From: Geothrix campi
GTDB lineage: Bacteria > Acidobacteriota > Holophagae > Holophagales > Holophagaceae
Assembly (NCBI RefSeq): GCF_024609265.1
Contig: NZ_JANHMP010000001.1
Span: 62,001 to 126,000 of the forward strand
Length of the DNA stretch: 64,000 nt
Reading direction: 5' to 3'
This document shows positions 8,603 through 16,444 of this stretch, in pieces. The position numbers were made by a program, and so were the translations under genes. The notes below the pieces were generated by a model. It was not told where the DNA came from. It did not search any database and was given only the letters and a program-made list of their open reading frames with translations. The number at the start of each line of letters is the position of its first letter. Position 1 is the stretch's first letter.

Positions 8603-9205
8603 TCAGATCGGCCAGGGTCCCGCGCCTTCGCGCAGGAGGGCGGGTTCTTCGGCACTGAGATCCAGGATGGTGCTGGGTGCGCCCAGAGGCTGGCCGCAGT
8701 CCACCACCAGATCCAGGGCGTGACCCAGCTCCTCTTCGATCTCCCAGGCGGTATTCAGGACGGGCTGCTCCGGCAGGGCGACGCTGGTGGTGATGATCGG
8801 CTCGCCGAGCAGGGCCACCAGCGCGTGGCAGAAGGGTTGGTCCGGAATGCGGAGGCCCACCACCTGCTTGTTCTGGAGGTAGCGCGGCACCTCCCGGCTG
8901 GCGGGCAGAAGCACGGTGTAGGGCCCGGGCAGCAGCTGTTTCAGAATGCGGAAGGTGGGCGTGTCCAGGTGGCGGGTATAGCGGCAGAGCATCTCCATGT
9001 CCGAGCACATGATCGACATGGGCTTCTTGGGGTCGCGGCCCTTGATCTGGTGGATGCGGTCCACGGCCTTTTTGTGGGAGACCAGGCAGCCCAGCCCGAA
9101 GAGCGTGTCCGTGGGGTAGGCGATGACGCCATCCCGCCGCAGCAGTTCCGCGATGCGCTCGAGGTGGCGCGCCTGGGGGGTCTCGGGATGCAGCGTGAGG
9201 ATCAT
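8603..9205 (-). CDS. Threonylcarbamoyl-AMP synthase family protein (Sua5/YciO/YrdC)
   Basis: This 200-residue cytosolic protein has the YrdC fold. The N-terminal A-Y-P-T-D-T-L-F-G-L-G, then K-G-R-D-P-K-K-P-M-S-I-M, G-P-Y-T-V-L-L-P-A and A-P-S-T-I-L-D-L are the family's ATP/threonine/bicarbonate-site motifs. TsaC-type members make the precursor of the t6A modification at A37 of ANN-decoding tRNAs. The K-K-P-M-S-I form resembles the YciO branch, whose role is less clear, so no gene symbol is given. The ATG overlaps the NUDIX gene's stop by four bases (ATGA); the longer upstream reading is inside that gene. Confidence 0.85.
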   Translation of the reverse strand: MILTLHPETPQARHLERIAELLRRDGVIAYPTDTLFGLGCLVSHKKAVDRIHQIKGRDPKKPMSIMCSDMEMLCRYTRHLDTPTFRILKQLLPGPYTVLLPASREVPRYLQNKQVVGLRIPDQPFCHALVALLGEPIITTSVALPEQPVLNTAWEIEEELGHALDLVVDCGQPLGAPSTILDLSAEEPALLREGAGPWPI

Positions 9206-9876
9206 GGCGCGTCCAGCTCTCGCCAGCGCGCTCGGCCCGCGGAGGGATGGTCCTGGGGCCGCTGGAAGAACCGCTCCGCCAGCGCCGGATCCAGGGTCGC
9301 GGCCACACCGGTCCGCCGGCCCTGGAGGGCCAGAAGCGCCACCACTGTGAGGCTGTCCGTGATTTCGCCAGCCAGCACGCGGCGGAGGCAGTCCTGGAAG
9401 GACTCGCGATGGAGCATCAGCTCTTCGTCGTCCTCGGCGTGGTGGCCGGCCATGGGGCTGAGTTCCGTGGCCAGGAAGAGGAAGGCTTCCTCCTCGGTGG
9501 AAGAGTTGCTGGTGTGGAAGAAGGCGAGGGGTTCCCAGACCTGCGCGGCCAGGCCGGCCTCCTCTGCCAGTTCCCGACGCATGGCCTCGAAGGGGCTCTC
9601 CGAGACATCGCCGCCCCCCTCGGGGATCTCCCAGGAATAGGCCTCCAGGGGATAGCGCCACTGGCCCACGAGCACCACGTGGTCCTGGTCATCCAGGGCC
9701 AGGACGCCACAGGCGGTGCGGTGGAACCCGCAGACGGCATAGCGGCCTTCGGCGCCCTTGCGATGGCGGAAGTGGTCCTCGCGGATGCGGATCCAGGGTG
9801 AATCGTAGACGAACCGCCGGTCGGTGACCGTGTAGGGGTCCGGGTGTTCGGGCCGGGGCAGGGGCTTCAGATCCAT
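9202..9876 (-). CDS. NUDIX hydrolase, ADP-ribose pyrophosphatase-like
   Basis: This 224-residue cytosolic protein has a complete NUDIX box, G-G-D-V-S-E-S-P-F-E-A-M-R-R-E-L-A-E-E-A-G-L at about residues 88-109. It is preceded by W-R-Y-P-L-E-A-Y-S-W-E-I-P-E-G, a combination typical of ADP-ribose/sugar-nucleotide pyrophosphatases. It hydrolyses nucleoside diphosphates linked to another group, releasing AMP or NMP. It is coupled to the Sua5-type gene by a four-base overlap, and lies beyond a strong terminator downstream of rpsO, so it probably has its own promoter or depends on readthrough. Confidence 0.88.
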   Translation of the reverse strand: MDLKPLPRPEHPDPYTVTDRRFVYDSPWIRIREDHFRHRKGAEGRYAVCGFHRTACGVLALDDQDHVVLVGQWRYPLEAYSWEIPEGGGDVSESPFEAMRRELAEEAGLAAQVWEPLAFFHTSNSSTEEEAFLFLATELSPMAGHHAEDDEELMLHRESFQDCLRRVLAGEITDSLTVVALLALQGRRTGVAATLDPALAERFFQRPQDHPSAGRARWRELDAP

Positions 9877-9890
9877 CTTCTGAACATAGC

Positions 9891-9916
9891 AAAACGCCCG
9901 CTTGCGCGGGCGTTTT
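9891..9916. terminator. Bidirectional rho-independent terminator after rpsO
   Basis: An 11-base perfect stem (AAAACGCCCGC / GCGGGCGTTTT) has a four-base TTGC loop and A/T tracts on both sides, so it can work on either strand. It lies 17 bases past the rpsO stop on the minus strand and just upstream of the NUDIX gene. Confidence 0.9.
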
Positions 9917-9933
9917 GGGAGAAGAAGCCTTCC

Positions 9934-10203
9934 TTACCGACGGAGGCCGAGGCGCTCGATCAGCGTGGCGTAGCGCTCCTTGCTCTTCTTCTTGAGGTAG
10001 TCGAGCAGGCGGCGGCGCTGGCCCACCATGATCATGAGACCGCGGCGGCTGTGGTAGTCCTTGGTGTGGGTCTTGAAGTGCTCTGTCAGGTCATTGATGC
10101 GCTTGGTCAGGATCGCGACCTGCACCTCGGGCGAACCCGTGTCCGACTCGTGCTGCTTGTAGTCGTCGATGATGATCTTCTTCTGTTCAACGTTCAGGGC
10201 CAT
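9934..10203 (-). CDS. rpsO: 30S ribosomal protein S15
   Basis: S15 is a primary 16S rRNA-binding protein that bridges to the large subunit. The 89-residue product matches the family's standard length and key motifs: [13 protein letters not shown]-x-R-I, the central H-x-K-D-x-x-S-R-R-G-L, and the final R-L-G-L-R. A GGAGCC precedes the ATG. A TTGACA promoter lies about 90 bases upstream. pnp, the usual neighbour, is not present. S15 often represses its own mRNA by binding its leader; no such structure was worked out here. Confidence 0.98.
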   Translation of the reverse strand: MALNVEQKKIIIDDYKQHESDTGSPEVQVAILTKRINDLTEHFKTHTKDYHSRRGLMIMVGQRRRLLDYLKKKSKERYATLIERLGLRR

Positions 10204-10267
10204 GGTGGCTCCTTTTCGGGGGATCGCCCGTCACCCGAACCCTCAGTCCCGTACCGAAGGTGGGTCG

Positions 10268-10297
10268 AATCTGGAGGAGGCCAGATGCCTTTGTCAA
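10268..10297 (-). promoter_or_regulatory. Putative sigma-70 promoter for rpsO
   Basis: On the minus strand a perfect TTGACA (-35, 10292-10297) is followed after 18 bases by CAGATT (-10, 10268-10273). This would give a leader of roughly 55-60 bases before the rpsO ATG. The -10 is a weak match, so this is a prediction only. Confidence 0.4.
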
Positions 10298-10421
10298 AGC
10301 TTAGGCCCAGGAGGATTGGGCTTCATCTTGGCGGCGGCCGCTGGCCACCGTCCTTGGCGTCGCATTCGCGCCGCCTGCGGACCGCAACGCGCCCTTCGGT
10401 CGCGTTCGGCCCTATTCTCCA

Positions 10422-10440
10422 CACGCCCCTTCGGGACGTG
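10422..10440 (-). terminator. Hairpin downstream of tRNA-Leu (weak terminator or processing signal)
   Basis: Read on the minus strand this is CACGTCCC-GAA-GGGGCGTG, an eight-pair stem with one T-G pair, beginning 11 bases after the tRNA's CCA. There is no T-tract after it, so it could be a processing or weak termination element. A second imperfect hairpin (10382-10409) follows. Otherwise the 10204-10450 interval holds only the rpsO promoter. Confidence 0.4.
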
Positions 10441-10450
10441 CGTCGAATGG

Positions 10451-10536
10451 TGGTGCGGATAGAGGGACTCGAACCCCCACGTCTTGTGAACACTAGTACC
10501 TGAAACTAGCGCGTCTACCAATTCCGCCATATCCGC
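10451..10536 (-). tRNA. tRNA-Leu (anticodon CAG)
   Basis: Read on the minus strand, the 86-base gene begins GCGGATATGGCGG and ends TCCGCACCA, with CCA encoded. The acceptor stem GCGGATA/TATCCGC pairs fully. The anticodon stem CTAGT/ACTAG encloses a seven-base loop TTCAGGT, giving anticodon CAG for CUG codons. A long variable arm (about 10480-10490) marks it as a class II tRNA, and the T-arm GGTTCGAGTCC is standard. CUG is the leucine codon expected to dominate in such a GC-rich genome. Confidence 0.95.
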
Positions 10537-10639
10537 TTGAAAGAGCAGGCCAGTCCCCGAAGGTTCCGGATGTGCCGAACTCCAAGCCTAGCGTGGACCA
10601 CGCTTCGAGGCAACACCGTTTCTCGGCGCGGGCCGTGGG

Positions 10640-11098
10640 TTACCACTCCCGGTAGGGGATGCCGTTCATGCCGGTGCCCTGGGAAAGGCTGTAGACGTCG
10701 TAGACATGACCGCCGCCCCAGCTGGTGCTGTTGGCATCATCGCTGGAGTTCCGGAGGCCCCATTCCGCCTTGCCCGTGAAGGGATCCACGGGGATGCGGC
10801 GGAGGAACCGCACCTTCTTGCTGATGGAGCCGGCGGCGGGGACGCCCTCCACCAGCACTTCCAGGCTTTCGGGATAGCCGTTCGCCTCCGCGGGCGGGGC
10901 CTTGATCTTCTGCTGGTCCGCCTGTTTCTTGTAGTCGTCGATGGCCAGCCGCATCTCCCGGAGGTCGCGGCGCAGCTCCAGCTCCTGCTGGCGTTTGAGG
11001 CCATTGCGGGCCAGGGGCACCGTGACGGAGGCGAGGATCATCAGAACCGTGGCCGTGACCACGAGCTCCAGCAGGGTGAAGCCGCCCTGGCGGCTCAC
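10640..11098 (-). CDS. gspG: Type II secretion GspG-like pseudopilin
   Basis: This 152-residue prepilin-like protein has the class III leader: M-S-R-Q-G-G followed by F-T-L-L-E-L-V-V-T-A, with cleavage expected between Gly6 and Phe7 and the conserved Glu at mature position 5. A single membrane helix continues into the long amphipathic helix. The C-terminal D-P-F-T-G-K-A-E-W and the G-G-H-V-Y-D-V-Y-S motif are those of GspG major pseudopilins. The ATG overlaps the secretin stop (ATGA). It is the last gene of the PilM-PilN-PilO-PilP-secretin operon. A type IV pilin is less likely because of the D-P-F-G-like motif. Confidence 0.85.
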   Translation of the reverse strand: MSRQGGFTLLELVVTATVLMILASVTVPLARNGLKRQQELELRRDLREMRLAIDDYKKQADQQKIKAPPAEANGYPESLEVLVEGVPAAGSISKKVRFLRRIPVDPFTGKAEWGLRNSSDDANSTSWGGGHVYDVYSLSQGTGMNGIPYREW

Positions 11099-13410
11099 TG
11101 CACCGTCACGAGGGCGTTGGACCAGCGCCCGGAGATGGGGTTGGTACCCGCCAGGAACTGCCCGCTCTGGATGAGTACGGGGGCGTTGCCGGGGGTGAGG
11201 CCCACCAGGTCGAGGGTGGCCAGGAGGCCACTATCCACTTCGGCGCTGTTGCGCTTGAAGACGAGCTTAAGCACGCCTTCCTTGCCCGGGAACTGTTCCA
11301 GGCTGCCGCCTTCGGTGGTGATGAAATCACCGGGCGCCACGGTGCCCAGCTTGAGGCCGGCGGGCAGACGGAGCTCCACGGTGCCCGAGCTGAGACCTCG
11401 GCCCCCGCTGACGGTAAGACCGATCTGGACCCGTTCGCCGACCTTGACCTCCGAGGCCACCGGGGTCATGAAGATCACCAGGTCTGATGCCGTGGCGGGA
11501 GGCTGATCACCGGCGGGCCCTTCAGATTTCTTCTCCTGAATGGCGTCCGAGGGTACGGGACCGATGGGCGCGGGAGTCGCTGGAGCGGTGGCAGGCGGGG
11601 TCGCGGGTGCGGACTGGGCCGGGCCGGGTTTCTGCCCAGGGGCCGCGGGGCCATTGGTGGGGACGGATCCGGGCGTGGGGGTCTTCGATGCCTTGGGTAC
11701 GAACTGGCCAGACTGGGAAGCCGCATCGTCGGGGTTGAAGGCGGCAAGGTCCAGTTCCGTGAGCACTGGCTTCCGCACCAGGACCGCGCGGATGGTGAGG
11801 ATGACGTCCGTCTTGGCCTTGCTGTTGCGGGTGTTCCCGGTCAGCCGCCCGATGAGGGGAATGTCGGCCAGGCCCCAGATGCCCTGCAGGCTCTTCTGCT
11901 CCTCGTCCTTCAAGAGGCCGCCGAAGATGGCCGTCTCGCCATCGCGCAGGCGAGCGGAGGTGATGATCTCCCGCTTCCCGAGGTCCGGGCGACCCGGCGT
12001 GGAGCCGGATTTCAAGGTCGTGACGAGGCTGTTGATCTTGAGGGTGATCTCACCGTTGTGGTGGACGCGGGGTTCCACCTTGATCTTCACACCCACGTCC
12101 TCGTAGGAGAACGAGGTCTGGCCCACGCCGCCCAGGAGCGAGGAGGCGGAGGCGGTGCCGGTCGTGCCCGTGGTGGGCAGGGACAACTGGCTCTGGGTGG
12201 TGGAGATCTTTTCGCCGATGTTCACCTCGCCGGTTTCGCCGGAGAGCACGCGGACATTGGGGCTGGCCACCAGGCGGGCGTCGCCGTTGCCCTTGAGGAA
12301 GTCCAGGGCGAGGTTGGGGAACAGCACGCGGATGTCGGCGGTATGGATCTTGGTGAAGCCCGAATTCGTGTTCAGGCCTGACGTGTTGTTCACCGTGGTG
12401 GCCCCCATCCGGAAGGTGCCCGAGGTGTCGGAGGCGTTGATCACCGGCAGCAGGCCCACCTGTTCCAGGCTGTTCTCCGTGACTTCCATCAGCTCCATGT
12501 AGACCATCACCTCGGCCTTGGCCTTGTCGAGGCTGCGGATCACCTGGTCGACGACGGCCAGCTCCAGGGGCTTGGCCTTCACGATGATGGCGTTGATGCG
12601 CTTGTCCGTGAACACCCGCAGCTGGGGGTTGAGGGTGGTGAGGGTGGAGCGCAGTTCCGTGGGGTCGGCGTTGGACAGGTAGTAGGTCTTGAGGAGCTGG
12701 TTCTCGTACAGATCGCGGTTCTGTGGCGTGGCCTTGAACACCATGATGGTGTTCTTGTCGATCACCTTGTAGAACAGGTCGTTCTGCAGCATGAGCGTGT
12801 CCAGCACCCGCTGGAAGGGCAGGCCCCGCAAGTCGATGGAGATGGTCTGATCCTGGAAGGACGAATGGGCGATGATGTTCACGCCGGAGGCGCGGCTGAG
12901 GGTGGCGAAGATCTCGCGCAGGCTGGTGCGCCGGCTGAAGTTCAGGTCCATGCCCTCGAGGGACCGCGGGTTCAACTGCACGGCGTTCACGGTATCGGCC
13001 TTGGCCTTCATCGCCTCGATGTCGTCGGCGGCGTCCGCTTCCGCCCTGTCCTGGGCGACCTTCTGTTCCAGCCGGAGCAGCCAATCCTGGGCGATCTGGT
13101 TGTCGGGATCCAGCACCAGGGCCTTCCGGACCTCAGTTAACACCGTATCGCTCATGCCGCGCTGTTCCGCCTGCCGGGCGAGGGCGAGGTGACCTTCCGC
13201 GGCGCGCTGGGAGGCCCGCTTGATGCCGATGCGGGCCTTGGTGTTCGAGGGGTCCCGACGCAGCACCTCGCGGTAGGAGGCCACGGCGTCGTCGTAGCGG
13301 CCTTCGTCATAGGCCTGGTTGGCCTTGTGGAGGCTGCAGCCGACGGCGAGGAGCAGGACCGCGGCCACGGCGAGGATCTTCCGGAAGGGGGCGAAGGAGG
13401 AAAGCGGCAT
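11095..13410 (-). CDS. Lipoprotein secretin (GspD/PilQ family) with TPR N-terminus and cohesin-like C-terminus
   Basis: This outer-membrane channel protein of about 771 residues starts with a lipoprotein signal (L-A-V-G-C, Cys25). TPR-like helices (about 30-120) are followed by secretin N-domains (about 170-330, with the STN-like I-S-I-D-L-R-G-L-P-F-Q-R-V-L-D-T-L). The secretin core follows (V-A-S-P-N-V-R-V-L-S-G-E and G-E-T-A-I-F-G-G-L-L-K-D-E). A Pro/Ala-rich linker leads to a cohesin-like beta domain over the last 120 residues. The start at 13410 is preferred to the ATG at 13419 because AAGGA lies eight bases upstream of it. It is coupled to gspG by a four-base overlap. The domain order TPR-secretin-cohesin is unlike canonical GspD or PilQ. 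Confidence 0.88.
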   Translation of the reverse strand: MPLSSFAPFRKILAVAAVLLLAVGCSLHKANQAYDEGRYDDAVASYREVLRRDPSNTKARIGIKRASQRAAEGHLALARQAEQRGMSDTVLTEVRKALVLDPDNQIAQDWLLRLEQKVAQDRAEADAADDIEAMKAKADTVNAVQLNPRSLEGMDLNFSRRTSLREIFATLSRASGVNIIAHSSFQDQTISIDLRGLPFQRVLDTLMLQNDLFYKVIDKNTIMVFKATPQNRDLYENQLLKTYYLSNADPTELRSTLTTLNPQLRVFTDKRINAIIVKAKPLELAVVDQVIRSLDKAKAEVMVYMELMEVTENSLEQVGLLPVINASDTSGTFRMGATTVNNTSGLNTNSGFTKIHTADIRVLFPNLALDFLKGNGDARLVASPNVRVLSGETGEVNIGEKISTTQSQLSLPTTGTTGTASASSLLGGVGQTSFSYEDVGVKIKVEPRVHHNGEITLKINSLVTTLKSGSTPGRPDLGKREIITSARLRDGETAIFGGLLKDEEQKSLQGIWGLADIPLIGRLTGNTRNSKAKTDVILTIRAVLVRKPVLTELDLAAFNPDDAASQSGQFVPKASKTPTPGSVPTNGPAAPGQKPGPAQSAPATPPATAPATPAPIGPVPSDAIQEKKSEGPAGDQPPATASDLVIFMTPVASEVKVGERVQIGLTVSGGRGLSSGTVELRLPAGLKLGTVAPGDFITTEGGSLEQFPGKEGVLKLVFKRNSAEVDSGLLATLDLVGLTPGNAPVLIQSGQFLAGTNPISGRWSNALVTVQ

Positions 13411-13427
13411 CGGAGGCATCCTTCGGA

Positions 13428-14075
13428 TCAGAATTGATTGACGGGCGCGCCGCCGGAGGCTTCGCGGGCCTCCAGGACCAACCGCAGGTCGGGGTACTTG
13501 GTGTTCTGGAATTCGGCGCGAGTCTCGAGGATGGAGACGAGCTTCCAGCGTTCCCTGAGGACGGTTCCCTGGATCAGGGTCACGGGCTCCTCACCCTTCA
13601 TGAAGGCACCCACCAGGCCCGAAGGGTTCCCCTTGAAGAAGCCCAGGTAGCGGAGATCCTGGGGCCTCCCCGCGAACTCGGCGGCCTTCTCCTGGGCCAG
13701 GCGCTGGCGTTCCACCTCCTCTGGAGTGGGGGGTGGTGGGGGCGGCGGCGGCTTGACGGGCTTGGGGGGAGGCGGTGGCGCCTCGAAGAGGAAGAGGTCA
13801 CGCTGCACCTTGGCCCCAGGGGGGAGCTCGCCGGCACGGTCCAGGGCCGCCAGATCGGGCAGCTTGCGCAATCCCAGCAGCTGGCGTGGATCCAGAGTGG
13901 AGCCGGTCCCTGCGGAGGCGGGCCGCTTCGTCCGGGGGGTGTCCGGGGCCAGGATGGTGTAGAGCGCATAGGCCAGGACCAGGGCGAAGGCCACGAGTGC
14001 CGCCTGGGTCCGGCGGTTGCCACGGAGTTCCTGGAGCATCGACTGGAAGTCGAAGGCGCGGGCTGGCGTGCTCAT
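13428..14075 (-). CDS. PilP/GspC-like periplasmic pilus or secretion assembly protein
   Basis: The 215-residue protein has a single membrane helix (about 24-43) after a short cytoplasmic N-terminus. A poly-proline segment (about 100-117) leads to a C-terminal beta domain with Y-L-G-F-F-K-G and V-T-L-I-Q-G-T-V-L-R-E-R-W-K-L. This layout fits PilP or the homology region of GspC, which link the inner-membrane platform to the secretin. Identification rests on topology, context and the short beta motif, not on strong family residues. It overlaps the PilO-like gene by four bases and lies 17 bases before the secretin. Confidence 0.6.
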   Translation of the reverse strand: MSTPARAFDFQSMLQELRGNRRTQAALVAFALVLAYALYTILAPDTPRTKRPASAGTGSTLDPRQLLGLRKLPDLAALDRAGELPPGAKVQRDLFLFEAPPPPPKPVKPPPPPPPPTPEEVERQRLAQEKAAEFAGRPQDLRYLGFFKGNPSGLVGAFMKGEEPVTLIQGTVLRERWKLVSILETRAEFQNTKYPDLRLVLEAREASGGAPVNQF

Positions 14076-14650
14076 GCCTCCTCCTCACGTTCCGGCCCAC
14101 CGGCCTTGCGGAAGGCCCGAAGCACGATATCGAGCCGCGCGCCTTCAGGGCTCTCCTCCAGGCGGCCATCCCGCACGGCGAAGGGCAGCCCAGAGCCTTC
14201 GAGCTCGAGCATGAAGGCCTTGTGGTTGGCGTAGACCCCGACCGCCACGAATTCCACATCCACGGCTTCCAGGTCGGAACCGCGCGTGCCCTCCCGACTG
14301 GGGAGGCCGTACTTCACCGTCAGGAGTCGGAGCCCGTGCTTTTTGGCGAGCTCGTGCAGCGTCTTGCTGAGGCTCCACTGGAGTTCCCCGGCGGATCCTC
14401 TGGGCAACCGGGCCTCCAGGCTTTCGAGCGTATCCCGGCCCCGGCGGATGCGGTCGGCCAACTGCTGGAGTTCCTGCAGCTGCTGCACCTGCTGGTTCCG
14501 GTTGAGCTCGGCCTCACGCTTGGCCTTCAGTTTCTGGGCCAGCTGCTGGGAGGCGTCGGGGAGCAGGAAGAACGCCACGCCGAGGCCCAGGACCAGGCCC
14601 AGGGCGCCCAGCGCCAGTCGAAGGCGGCTTGCGCGGAGGGGGCTGCTCAT
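14072..14650 (-). CDS. pilO: PilO-like inner-membrane assembly protein
   Basis: The product has 192 residues with one membrane helix (about 10-28). A coiled-coil segment rich in Gln, Glu, Leu and Arg (35-80) follows, and then a ferredoxin-like periplasmic domain with V-D-V-E-F-V-A-V-G-V-Y-A-N-H-K-A-F-M-L-E-L-E. This is the expected architecture of PilO (or GspM), which pairs with PilN beneath the secretin. It overlaps neighbours on both sides by four bases. Sequence identity with named PilO proteins cannot be measured here. Confidence 0.65.
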   Translation of the reverse strand: MSSPLRASRLRLALGALGLVLGLGVAFFLLPDASQQLAQKLKAKREAELNRNQQVQQLQELQQLADRIRRGRDTLESLEARLPRGSAGELQWSLSKTLHELAKKHGLRLLTVKYGLPSREGTRGSDLEAVDVEFVAVGVYANHKAFMLELEGSGLPFAVRDGRLEESPEGARLDIVLRAFRKAGGPEREEEA

Positions 14651-15480
14651 CGGGGGGGCCTCTTGGTATAGCGGGAACCTCTGGGTGGCCGCGCTTCCTC
14701 ATCCTCGGCGGGAATTGGCTGAGCCTGGCCTGCCCCCTTGCCCCCTGGCACCAAGGGCGCTGCGGGAGCGGTCGGCGGTGGTGCGAGGCGGGCGGCCCCG
14801 GGAGCTGGGACATGAACAGCGGGCGCGGGTCGGGGGGCGGCGGGAACGGGTTTGGCCACAGGAGGTTCAGCGGTGGCGGAGCCGGTCTTCACCGGATGAA
14901 AGACGAAAGGGGGAGGTACCGCGGCGGCGGGCAGGCTCAGTTCGAAATCCCAGCCACCACCCTGGCGCTCTGCTTCGCGCTCCAGGATGACTTCGGTGAA
15001 CACCGGGGCCGTACGGAGGGAGTCCACGAACGCGGCCTCCGCCACGCGGGTCTGGGCCTCACCTTTGATCTTCATCACAACCTGCTGCGCGTTGCCGCGG
15101 GTCCGCTGGAGCCCTTTCAGGCGCATCCCGGGGGCCATGCACTGCTCAAGTTCGGCGGTCACGCGGGACCAGGGCAGGCTCCGTTCCTGGAGGATGCGTT
15201 CAGCCAGCTTCCACCGGGCCTGCTCGCGGGTGGCGTCCATGCCCTGGAGGGAGGCCTGGATCTGCGCTTCCGAGCGGGCGGCCCGCCGGGTCTCCTCGGT
15301 CAGGCTCACGGCGTCGCGTCCGGCCCGGCCAGCCTGGTGGTAGGCCCGCCAGGTGAGGCCCAGGGAGCCGAGGAGGAAGACCAGACCGAGGCCAAGGGCC
15401 GCCCAGCCGAGGACCCGGTGGTGCTGCCGCCAGAGGTTGGGGCGCGGGGCCAGGTTGAGGTGGAGGGTGGGAACGGCCAT
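14647..15480 (-). CDS. pilN: PilN-like inner-membrane assembly protein
   Basis: This 277-residue protein starts with the PilN-type H-L-N-L-A-P-R-P-N motif (residues 6-14), which in PilN docks onto PilM. A membrane helix (about 24-46), a coiled coil and a small periplasmic domain (about 95-175, F-V-D-S-L-R-T-A-P-V-F) follow. The last 90 residues are a Pro/Ala-rich tail not normal for PilN. The ATG shares one base with the PilM-like stop (TGATG), and the stop overlaps the PilO-like start. Confidence 0.72.
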   Translation of the reverse strand: MAVPTLHLNLAPRPNLWRQHHRVLGWAALGLGLVFLLGSLGLTWRAYHQAGRAGRDAVSLTEETRRAARSEAQIQASLQGMDATREQARWKLAERILQERSLPWSRVTAELEQCMAPGMRLKGLQRTRGNAQQVVMKIKGEAQTRVAEAAFVDSLRTAPVFTEVILEREAERQGGGWDFELSLPAAAVPPPFVFHPVKTGSATAEPPVAKPVPAAPRPAPAVHVPAPGAARLAPPPTAPAAPLVPGGKGAGQAQPIPAEDEEARPPRGSRYTKRPPR

Positions 15481-16211
15481 CAGGGCGTCTCCACGAGGGC
15501 GAACCGATCATCCAGGATGCGGGCCGGAATGCCGGCATCCGGCCAGGTCGGGGCGCCCCAGATCGCCAGACTCTGCGGGGTCCGGGACTCCCGCTGGAGG
15601 AAGGCCGCGCTGGGGGTGATGCGCTCCTCGTTCCAGCCCTGGGGATCCATGGGTTCGGACCACTGGCGGAGCAGGCAGAGGGTCCGGCCCCAGGCCACCA
15701 GGGTGCCGGCGTAGCGGCCCTGGCCGGCGGGGCTGAGGGAGAGGAGCATGCCCGGAAGGTTCAGCGATGGCGCCAGGAGGTTGTAGAGGTACAGCCAACG
15801 GGGCGTGAGCGCATGGAGGTTCCGGTCGAGCCGGAGACCCAACTGGAGCAGGGTTTCCCGGAGTTCCTCACGGATGCCGGAAGCCAGCCAGATTCCCGGC
15901 TCGATCTCCAGGGCCTGGACGAAGTGGGGTTCCTCCAGGGCCAGAGCCTGGGTGAAACGCCAGCGGAAGAAGGCCTCCTGCGCCTCGGCACCCTTGGGCA
16001 GTTCCGTGAGGTCCCTCATCAGGATGGAGGGGGTCCAGAGGTCGTCCAGCACCCAGCGCGTGGGCCCCTGGGGCAGGGCAGCCAGGGCCTGGGCCAGCTG
16101 ATCGTCCGTGGCGGGGCCCGAGAGACCGCGTCGGTGAGTGCCTGCGTGGATCCGATGGGCTTCCAGCCATACCAGGGAGGCCGCCGGAGCCTGGAGAAAC
16201 GGCAGCCTCAT
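15480..16211 (-). CDS. PilM/GspL-like cytoplasmic component of the pilus/secretion operon
   Basis: The product has about 243 residues, starting MRLPFLQAPAASLVWLEAHR; a GTG at 16220 is an alternative start. No membrane helix is evident. The beta-rich opening (L-V-W-L-E-A-H) and the later L-A-S-G-I-R-E-E-L-R-E-T-L-L-Q-L-G-L segment are compatible with an actin-fold PilM or the cytoplasmic domain of GspL, but the nucleotide motifs are poor. It is shorter than typical PilM (about 350). The assignment rests mainly on its place as first gene before PilN-like, PilO-like and PilP-like genes. It may be a degenerate PilM. Confidence 0.5.
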   Translation of the reverse strand: MRLPFLQAPAASLVWLEAHRIHAGTHRRGLSGPATDDQLAQALAALPQGPTRWVLDDLWTPSILMRDLTELPKGAEAQEAFFRWRFTQALALEEPHFVQALEIEPGIWLASGIREELRETLLQLGLRLDRNLHALTPRWLYLYNLLAPSLNLPGMLLSLSPAGQGRYAGTLVAWGRTLCLLRQWSEPMDPQGWNEERITPSAAFLQRESRTPQSLAIWGAPTWPDAGIPARILDDRFALVETP

Positions 16212-16444
16212 GACAGCCACTCTGTGGAATCAGCCGCCCGACCCGCATGGACCGCCCCCAGTCGGGCATCCGTCGCCGGGTCGCACAAAGGAGGACAGAG
16301 GGGATGCACTGGTGGCTCCTGACAGGACAGGGGAAGGAATCGAGTCTACCGGGCCTCTGCCGGATTCCCAAGGGACGGAGAGCACGTCTGGTATGGAATG
16401 ATGGAGGCAGATGTTCCCATCCCTTTTCCTGGAGCGCTGATCGC

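Noticed and set aside
10294-10530. A 78-codon frame reading M-A-E-L-V-D-A-L-V-S-G-T-S-V
   Set aside because: This is the well-known false protein produced by translating a tRNA-Leu gene.
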